This document shows, in pieces, positions 4,125 through 9,145 of a stretch of DNA of 9,145 nucleotides. The notes beneath the pieces are model-generated. The model made no database searches and was not told the origin of the DNA. It saw nothing but the letters and a program-made list of their open reading frames with translations. Every line of letters begins with the position of its first letter. Positions within the stretch are counted from its first letter, which is position 1. The stretch is from JAWLCG01 sp041687295. Its GTDB lineage: Bacteria; Planctomycetota; Phycisphaerae; SM23-33; FEN-1343. The DNA is taken from assembly GCA_041687295.1 (NCBI GenBank), contig JAWLCG010000198.1, positions 1 to 9,145 of the forward strand, read 5' to 3'. The position numbers and the translations under genes are program-made.

Positions 4125-6623
4125 ATGTCCGTCGAAGAACTTCGCCCGGCCGAGCTGCACACGGCCTGCGACCCGGAGCAGTTTGACTTCCAGACGACCG
4201 AGCATCTCGAACCGCTGGAGGAGATCCTCGGTCAGCCCCGCGCGGTCGAGGCCGTCCGGTTCGGCATCGACATTCAGCAGGAGGGCTACAACATCTTCGC
4301 CCTGGGCCCGCCGGGCACGGGCAAGCGGTCGGTGGTGATGCTCTACCTCCAGCAGCGGACCGCCCGCGACCATGCGCCCGACGACTGGTGCTACGTCAAC
4401 AATTTCCAGGAGTCGCACAAGCCCTGTGCCCTGTCGGTGCCGGCCGGGCGGGGTCCCCAGCTGCGGCGGGACATGGAGCACCTGCTCGAGGACGTCCGGG
4501 CGGCCCTGACGGCGACCTTCGAGAGCGAGGAGTACCGCCGTCGCCACCAGGAGCTCGAGGCTCGGGTCAGCCAGGGGCACCGCGAGGGGCTCGAGCAGGT
4601 CCAGCAGAAGGCCCGCGAGAAGGGCCTGGCCGTGATGCCCACGCCGGCGGGCCTGGCCCTGGTGCCGCTGGGCGAGAACGGTCGGCCCATGCCGCCCGAC
4701 GAGGCCCGCCAGCTGCCCGCCGAGCGCCGCGAGCAACTCGAGCAGGCCGGCGAGGAGCTCCAGGAGGAGATGCGAACGCTGATGGAGCAGGCCCCCCGCG
4801 CCCAGCGCGAGGGCCGACGCCAGGAGCGCGAGCTCAACGAGCAGACCGCCGACGCCGCCGTCGAGCCGCTCATCGCCGAGCTCCGCCGCAAGTACGAGGG
4901 CCTGCCCAAGGTGGGGGCCTACCTCGACGCCGTCAAGGCAGACCTCGTCGAGAGCGCCGAGAAGATCATGACCCTGCTGCAGAAAGAGCAGCAGGCCCAA
5001 GAGTCCAGTTCGGACGAGGGCCCCCAGCCGGGCATGGCGGGCCTGCCCGTGCCGGCGGGGGTGCTGGCGGCGAACATGATGCGCCGCTACGCCGTCAACG
5101 TCCTGGTCAGCCATGACCCCCACAACGGCGCCCCGCTGGTCTACGAGGATCATCCGACCTACCCCAACGTGATTGGCCGAACCGAGCACCTGGCCCAGAT
5201 GGGCACGCTGCTGGCTGACTTCACGCTGATCAAGCCCGGCGCCCTGCACCGCGCCAACGGCGGCTACCTCGTGCTCGAGGCCCACAAGCTGCTCATGCAG
5301 CCCATGGTATGGGAGGGGCTCAAGCGGGCCCTGCGGGCGCGGCAGATTCGCATCGAGTCGCTGGGCCAGGCCGCCGGCTTCATCCAGACGGTCTCGCTGG
5401 AGCCCGAGCCGATCCCCCTGGACGTCAAGGTGGTGCTGCTGGGCACGCCGATGCTCTACGGCATGCTGCGCGAGCTGGACTCGGACTTCGCCGAGCTGTT
5501 CAAGGTGCCCGCCGACTTCGACACGCAGATGGACCGCGACGGCGAGAACCAGGCCCTGTACGCCCGGCTGATCGCCACGCTGGCCCAGCGCGAGCAGCTC
5601 AAGCCCTTCGACCGATCGGCCGTCGCCCGCGTCATCGAGCGGTCCGCCCGCATGACCGGCGACTCCAAGCGGCTCTCGGTGCACATGCGCCGCGTGGCCG
5701 ACCTGCTGCACGAGGCCCACTACTGGGCCCGCCACGAGGACCACGACACCGTCACCGCCGCCGACGTCGACCGCGCGGTCGAGGCCCAGATCTACCGCTG
5801 CAACCGCATGCACGAGCGCCTGCAGGAGGAGATCCAGCGTGAGACCCTCCGCGTCGAGACCACCGGCGAGCGGGTGGGCCAGCTCAATGGCCTGGCGGTG
5901 TTCGAGTTCGGCGACTTCTACTTCGGCCGGCCCAGCCGAATCACCGCCCGCGTCCGCATGGGCTCGGGCCAAGTGGTCGACATTGAGCGCGAGGTGCAGC
6001 TCGGCGGGCCCACCCACTCCAAGGGCGTGCTGATCCTCTCGGGCTTCCTCACGGGCCGATACGCCCGCAAGCTGCCGCTGTCGCTGACGGCCAGCCTGGT
6101 GTTCGAGCAGTCCTATGGCCCCATCGGCGGCGACAGCGCCAGCTCGGCCGAGCTGTACGCCCTGCTCAGCGCGATCGGCGAGGTGCCCCTCCGCCAGTCG
6201 CTGGCGGTGACCGGCTCGGTCGACCAGCACGGGCGCGTGCAGGCGATCGGCGGGGTCAACGAGAAGATCGAGGGCTTCTTCGAGGTTTGCCGGACCCGGG
6301 GGCTCACCGGCGAGCAGGGGGTGCTCATCCCGCGCGCCAACGTGCAGCACCTGATGCTCCGGGCCGACGTGGTCGAGGCCGTGGGAAAGGGCCAGTTCCA
6401 CATCTGGGCCGTCGAGACGATCGACGAGGGGATCGAGATCCTCACCGGCCTGCCCGCCGGCGAGCCGGACGAGAAGGGCCACTACCCGCCCGACAGCGTC
6501 AACGGCAAGGTGGCCGCCGCCCTGGCCGAGTACGCCCGCCAGCGGCGCAAGTTCGGGCCCATGATGGGCAAGGGGCCCGACGGGGCCACCGGCGACAAAG
6601 GCAAGGGTCCCGACGAGGGCTGA
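4125..6623 (+). CDS. Lon-like ATP-dependent protease, AAA_32 / peptidase S16 (LonB/YcbZ-like)
   Basis: An 832-aa protein with an N-terminal AAA+ domain and a C-terminal Lon proteolytic domain, a cytoplasmic machine expected to unfold and degrade proteins using ATP. Residues 1-60 carry the family's opening pattern (CDPEQFDFQTTEHLEP, then ILGQPRAVEAVRFG). Walker A is GPPGTGKR (61-68, K67). A charged, probably coiled-coil insert spans about 110-300. The ATPase resumes with GALHRANGGYLVLEAHKLL, where the Walker-B-like acid is E385, a sensor-like strand VKVVLLGTP (435-442) and ELFKVPADFD (457-466). The protease domain (about 575-780) has catalytic S671 in GDSAS and K714 in GGVNEK, so the Ser-Lys dyad is intact. 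Length is normal. The tail (811-832) is Gly/Lys/Asp-rich. There is no LonA-type N-domain or membrane segment, which excludes LonA and archaeal membrane LonB. It stands alone; substrates are unknown. Confidence 0.94.
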   Translation: MSVEELRPAELHTACDPEQFDFQTTEHLEPLEEILGQPRAVEAVRFGIDIQQEGYNIFALGPPGTGKRSVVMLYLQQRTARDHAPDDWCYVNNFQESHKPCALSVPAGRGPQLRRDMEHLLEDVRAALTATFESEEYRRRHQELEARVSQGHREGLEQVQQKAREKGLAVMPTPAGLALVPLGENGRPMPPDEARQLPAERREQLEQAGEELQEEMRTLMEQAPRAQREGRRQERELNEQTADAAVEPLIAELRRKYEGLPKVGAYLDAVKADLVESAEKIMTLLQKEQQAQESSSDEGPQPGMAGLPVPAGVLAANMMRRYAVNVLVSHDPHNGAPLVYEDHPTYPNVIGRTEHLAQMGTLLADFTLIKPGALHRANGGYLVLEAHKLLMQPMVWEGLKRALRARQIRIESLGQAAGFIQTVSLEPEPIPLDVKVVLLGTPMLYGMLRELDSDFAELFKVPADFDTQMDRDGENQALYARLIATLAQREQLKPFDRSAVARVIERSARMTGDSKRLSVHMRRVADLLHEAHYWARHEDHDTVTAADVDRAVEAQIYRCNRMHERLQEEIQRETLRVETTGERVGQLNGLAVFEFGDFYFGRPSRITARVRMGSGQVVDIEREVQLGGPTHSKGVLILSGFLTGRYARKLPLSLTASLVFEQSYGPIGGDSASSAELYALLSAIGEVPLRQSLAVTGSVDQHGRVQAIGGVNEKIEGFFEVCRTRGLTGEQGVLIPRANVQHLMLRADVVEAVGKGQFHIWAVETIDEGIEILTGLPAGEPDEKGHYPPDSVNGKVAAALAEYARQRRKFGPMMGKGPDGATGDKGKGPDEG

Positions 6624-6654
6624 GCGGGCCTTGTGGGTGTTGACATGGGGGGGC

Positions 6655-6863
6655 AGGCCGGACGCAGTCCGGGTGGGGCGAGACCATTTGCCGATTGCGT
6701 CTGTGGGTCCCAAGGCACCTCCGGCCCAAGCCCACGGAATGCCTTCCGTGGGCATTCGTGGCTGGCCTGTCGATCTGGCGGCCCAGTTCACCCGCACGTC
6801 CGATGGGAAAAGGGTCCAGGCGCCGCAGGGGGTCTCTTCCCCTAGCCGGACTGCGTCCGGCCT
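6655..6863. repeat. 209-bp MITE-like inverted-repeat element
   Basis: The ends are inverted repeats: 6655-6685 pairs with 6831-6863. The outer 18 bases are perfect (AGGCCGGACGCAGTCCGG and its complement), and the match continues through GGGG and GAGACC with small gaps. Each end is itself a hairpin (CCGGAC-GCA-GTCCGG). The centre holds a 10-bp stem at 6730-6753. No gene of its own is credible. No target-site duplication is evident to me at the edges. It ends 36 bases before the URO-D remnant. Confidence 0.7.
6730..6753. repeat. Perfect 10-bp stem-loop inside the inverted-repeat element
   Basis: GCCCACGGAA and TTCCGTGGGC flank the tetraloop TGCC. This is the strongest short hairpin in the gap and begins 107 bases after the protease stop. 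It lacks a U-tract. Part of it matches 3992-4009 upstream of the protease gene, inverted. Confidence 0.75.
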
Positions 6864-6898
6864 ACTGGCAGGGCCATGCTCGCCCACGCCCTTGGCGC

Positions 6899-7030
6899 GA
6901 CCTGACGCTGCACGGCGGCATCGACGTCGTCGGCGCCGACGGCGGCTACATCCTGGCCGGCTCGCACACGCTCCAGGCGGACGCCCCCGTCGAGAACGTC
7001 GTGGCCCTGATCGAGGCCGCCCGAAGCTGA
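6899..7030 (+). pseudogene. Remnant of the C-terminus of a uroporphyrinogen-decarboxylase-family protein
   Basis: The last 43 codons before the TGA at 7028-7030 read DLTLHGGID, then VVGADGGYILAGSHTLQADAP, then VENVVALIEAARS. This is the pattern that ends URO-D-family proteins (PF01208; includes HemE and cobamide-dependent methyltransferase relatives): an HGGID strand, then GGYIL.PSH.IQ.D.P.EN..A.YEAAR. In intact proteins about 20-25 residues (LPFGTPEEV...) separate the two blocks; here they are almost joined, so an internal deletion is likely. Everything upstream of D is lost and is replaced by the inverted-repeat element. No start codon or ribosome binding site suits a 43-aa gene. It is therefore a decayed 3' end. 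The family call rests on remembered motifs without a search. Confidence 0.72.
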
Positions 7031-7063
7031 CCGCAACCCCTTTCCCGCCGAGCCCGGGGCGGG

Positions 7064-7069
7064 TATACA
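7064..7069 (+). promoter_or_regulatory. Possible -10 box upstream of GH42
   Basis: TATACA is one of the few A/T-rich words in this leader and lies 73 bases before the GH42 start, immediately after the GC palindrome at 7044-7063. The -35 region (TTTCCC, 7041-7046, spacer 17) is poor and overlaps the palindrome. The palindrome could equally be an operator or the 3' hairpin of the vanished URO-D gene. Confidence 0.3.
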
Positions 7070-7142
7070 CGAGGCCTTGCCGGTCTGGGCGCGGGCCCGG
7101 GGCCGGCCCCCGTTGCCTTTGGAGAGAGACGCAGGATCCGCC

Positions 7143-9128
7143 ATGCCCAAGCCCGACCCCGACACGATGTACATCGGCGCCGACTACTACCCCGAGCACT
7201 GGCCCCGCGAGCGATGGGACCGCGACGCCGAGCTGATGCAGCAGGCCGGCTTCAACGTCGTCCGCCTGGCCGAGTTCGCCTGGGTGATGATGGAGCCTCG
7301 CGAGGGGCAGTTCGACTTCGCCTGGCTCGACGACGCCCTGGCCGTGCTGGCCCGGCGGGGGATCTCGGCCCTGCTGTGCACGCCGACGGCGGCCATGCCC
7401 GCCTGGGTGGCCGCCGACTACCCCGACACGCTGGCCACCGAGCCCAACGGCCAGCGCGTCGCCTGGGGCGTCCGCAAGAACAACTGCTTCACCAGCGGCA
7501 CCTACCGCCTGCTCAGCGAGCGCATCACCCGGGCGATGGCCGAGCACTTCCGCGATACGCCCAACGTCATCGGCTGGCAGACCGACAACGAGTTCGGCGG
7601 GCCCGTCTGCAACTGCGACAGCTGCCTGGGCGGCTTCCGCCAGTGGCTGCGCGAGCGCTACGGCGACCTCGACACGCTCAACGCCGCCTGGGGCACGCAC
7701 TTCTGGGGCCATACCGCTCAGGCGTGGAGCGAGATCCCCTTCCCCCGCAACTGGGGCGGGCACAACCCCTCGGCCGTGCTGGACTGGAAACGCTACCACT
7801 CATGGCTCAACGTCCGCTTCCAGGCCGACCAGGTCCGCATCCTCCGCGAGGTCTGCCCGCAGCACTTCGTCACGCACAACCTGATGGGCCTGTACAAGGA
7901 CCTGAACTACTACGACCTCGCCGCCGACCTGGACTTCGTCAGCTGGGACAACTACCCCGTCTGGGGCCCGCCGGACACGCGCTACGACGCCTCGCTGGCC
8001 GCCGACGTCATGCGCGGGCTCAAGCGGAAGAACTTCTGGATCATGGAGCAGACGGCCGGCCCGTGCGGGTGGGGGCCCTTCGGACGTAACGTCCGGCCCG
8101 GCGAGCTGCGCAGCGTCGCCTACCAGCAGCTCGCCCACGGCGCCGACGGGCAGGTGTGGTTTCGCTGGCGGACCTGCACCGTCGGACGCGAGCAGTACTG
8201 GCACGGCCTGCTGGGCCACGACGGCGTGCCCGGCCGCCGCTACGCCGAGGCCGCCCGCACCGCCGCCGAGTACCGCAAACTCTGGCCCGAGTTGAGCGGC
8301 ACGACCGTGCAGGCCGACGTGGCCATGATCTACGACTACGAGAGCGTCTGGGCTCTGGACCACCAGCCGGCCTTCAAGGGCAACACCGTCCAGGACGCCA
8401 TGAAGCGATACCACCGCGCCCTGTTCCGCGCGGGCGTGAATATGGACATCGTCCCGCCGTCGGCGGACCTGGCGGGCTATCGGCTGGTGATCGCGCCGGC
8501 GCTGCACCTGCTGCCCGACGCGGTGGCCGACCGGCTCGTCGCGTACGTCGCCGGCGGCGGCGTGCTGCTGGTCGACAGCCGAACCGGCGTCAAGGACGAG
8601 CACAACCGCTGCCACGACCGCACGCTGCCGGGCCGGCTGGCACCGGCGCTGGGCATCCGCATCGACGAGTACGAGGCCATCCCCGAGGGCGTCGAGTACA
8701 CGCTGGTCGCCCAGGACCGGCGCTTCACCGCCATCCAGTACGCCGACTGGGTCACGCCCGAGTCGGCCCAGACGTTCGCCGGCTACGACCAGTGGCACAT
8801 GGAGCCCTACGCCGCCCTCACCCGCAACGCCCACGGCCACGGCAAGGGCTGGTACCTCGGCACGATCGCCAAAGAGGAGGCGTTCTACGACCACCTCATC
8901 GAGCGGCTGCTCGACGACGCGGGCGTCGAGCCCGTCGTCCGCCCGCCGGCTGGCGTGGAGGTGAGCCTCCGCCAGGGCCAGGGGCGCCGGCTGATGCTGC
9001 TGATCAACCACACTGAGCAGCCCCAGAGCATCCCCGTCCCCTCCGGCAAGACCGAGCTGATCACCGGCCAGACCACTGGCGAAACGATCGAACTGGGCCG
9101 CCACGGCGTCGCCGTCATCAAGCTGTAG
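7143..9128 (+). CDS. GH42 family beta-galactosidase
   Basis: A 661-aa protein of standard GH42 length, a retaining enzyme that removes terminal beta-galactosyl residues from oligosaccharides such as galactans or arabinogalactan pieces. The TIM barrel (about 9-385) opens with MYIGADYYPEHW and FNVVRLAEFAW. The acid/base site is WQTDNEFG (N149, E150) and the nucleophile lies in FWIMEQTAGP (E302). C115 (KNNCF) with C156, C158 and C161 (VCNCDSC) reproduces the four-cysteine zinc site described for the Thermus enzyme. The trimerisation domain (42M) begins near 388 and a small C-terminal domain (42C) near 605 contains LLINHTEQPQ. There is no signal peptide, so it is cytoplasmic. The ATG at 7143 has AGGA six bases upstream; the frame is open back to 7077, but that part is a low-complexity leader. 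Its TAG stop is the first part of a palindromic repeat. Confidence 0.96.
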   Translation: MPKPDPDTMYIGADYYPEHWPRERWDRDAELMQQAGFNVVRLAEFAWVMMEPREGQFDFAWLDDALAVLARRGISALLCTPTAAMPAWVAADYPDTLATEPNGQRVAWGVRKNNCFTSGTYRLLSERITRAMAEHFRDTPNVIGWQTDNEFGGPVCNCDSCLGGFRQWLRERYGDLDTLNAAWGTHFWGHTAQAWSEIPFPRNWGGHNPSAVLDWKRYHSWLNVRFQADQVRILREVCPQHFVTHNLMGLYKDLNYYDLAADLDFVSWDNYPVWGPPDTRYDASLAADVMRGLKRKNFWIMEQTAGPCGWGPFGRNVRPGELRSVAYQQLAHGADGQVWFRWRTCTVGREQYWHGLLGHDGVPGRRYAEAARTAAEYRKLWPELSGTTVQADVAMIYDYESVWALDHQPAFKGNTVQDAMKRYHRALFRAGVNMDIVPPSADLAGYRLVIAPALHLLPDAVADRLVAYVAGGGVLLVDSRTGVKDEHNRCHDRTLPGRLAPALGIRIDEYEAIPEGVEYTLVAQDRRFTAIQYADWVTPESAQTFAGYDQWHMEPYAALTRNAHGHGKGWYLGTIAKEEAFYDHLIERLLDDAGVEPVVRPPAGVEVSLRQGQGRRLMLLINHTEQPQSIPVPSGKTELITGQTTGETIELGRHGVAVIKL

Positions 9129-9145
9129 GGCGGGCACGGCCCGCC
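9126..9145 (+). repeat. REP-like element starting at the GH42 stop codon (cut by the window end)
   Basis: TAGGGCGGGC-ACG-GCCCGCC matches the minus-strand reading of the element after the GH1 gene in all but one loop base. The TAG is the GH42 stop and the 7-bp palindrome (9129-9145) starts on the next base. It may act as a 3' hairpin or terminator. Whether the rest of the 45-bp unit follows cannot be seen. Confidence 0.75.

Larger units (their letters stand above)
6624..7142. other. 519-bp gap with an inverted-repeat element and a gene remnant
   Basis: After the protease stop there is no intact gene until the GH42 start. The gap holds the 209-bp inverted-repeat element (6655-6863), the URO-D-family remnant (6899-7030) and a short leader. 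In the leader a GC palindrome CCCGCC/GGCGGG (7044-7063) is followed at once by TATACA (7064-7069), a possible -10 for GH42 without a good -35. A 12-base word at 6887-6898 (CGCCCTTGGCGC) also occurs upstream of the protease at 4057-4068. Confidence 0.65.

Noticed and set aside
7077..7142. 22-codon upstream extension of GH42
   Set aside because: The added residues are leader DNA of low complexity. GH42 enzymes start close to the MYIGADYYPEHW block, and AGGA stands six bases before the ATG at 7143.
3825..7799. 1324-codon minus-strand open frame opposite the Lon-like gene
   Set aside because: It is antisense to two genes with clear catalytic motifs, runs through repeats and a pseudogene remnant, and its Leu/Ala/Gly/His-rich translation shows no domain. 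It is a composition artefact.
96..9128. A sugar-utilisation operon linking GH1 and GH42
   Set aside because: The genes are on opposite strands, more than 5 kb apart, and are separated by unrelated genes and repeats. No transporter or sugar kinase is present.
7800..9137. 445-codon minus-strand open frame opposite GH42
   Set aside because: It is the reverse of GH42 coding sequence, Val/Ala/Gly/Asp-rich and without motifs.

Overview
The window is very GC-rich, with codons ending almost always in G or C, so long spurious open frames occur on all strands. Several traits fit a high-GC member of the Planctomycetota, perhaps Phycisphaerae: an excisionase-type HTH fused ahead of a receiver domain, an AAA_32-type Lon-like protease, a URO-D-family remnant, glycoside hydrolases scattered outside operons, and gene gaps packed with palindromic repeats, including the 'ATTCGTGCCATTCGTG' type. 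This taxonomic reading is inference; no rRNA or other phylogenetic marker is present.

Layout. Positions 1-100 hold a 45-bp tandem palindromic repeat that abuts the stop codon of a leftward GH1 beta-glucosidase (96-1451). A 388-bp gap (1452-1839) carries more copies of the same repeat. A leftward HTH-receiver response regulator follows (1840-2415), divergent from a rightward classical SDR oxidoreductase (2587-3408). A 716-bp gap (3409-4124) is almost entirely repeats of three families: a hairpin repeat in three copies, a 29-nt-arm inverted repeat and a 49-nt-arm inverted repeat. Next comes a rightward Lon-like ATP-dependent protease of 832 aa (4125-6623). The 519-bp gap after it (6624-7142) contains a 209-bp inverted-repeat element and a 43-codon remnant of the C-terminus of a uroporphyrinogen-decarboxylase-family protein. 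A rightward GH42 beta-galactosidase (7143-9128) closes the window, and its stop codon again runs straight into the palindrome that follows the GH1 gene.

How the genes work together. No operon is visible: each gene stands alone with repeats around it. The two glycosidases could both release glucose or galactose from beta-linked oligosaccharides in the cytoplasm, since neither has a signal peptide. The response regulator has no kinase beside it; the divergent SDR gene or its own gene is its nearest possible target. The Lon-like protease is probably a housekeeping or stress protein.

I found no defence, CRISPR or other recognisable new multi-gene system. The unusual content is the repeat landscape, above all one element family that sits co-oriented and directly at the stop codons of both glycosidase genes, plus the decayed URO-D gene beside an inverted-repeat element.
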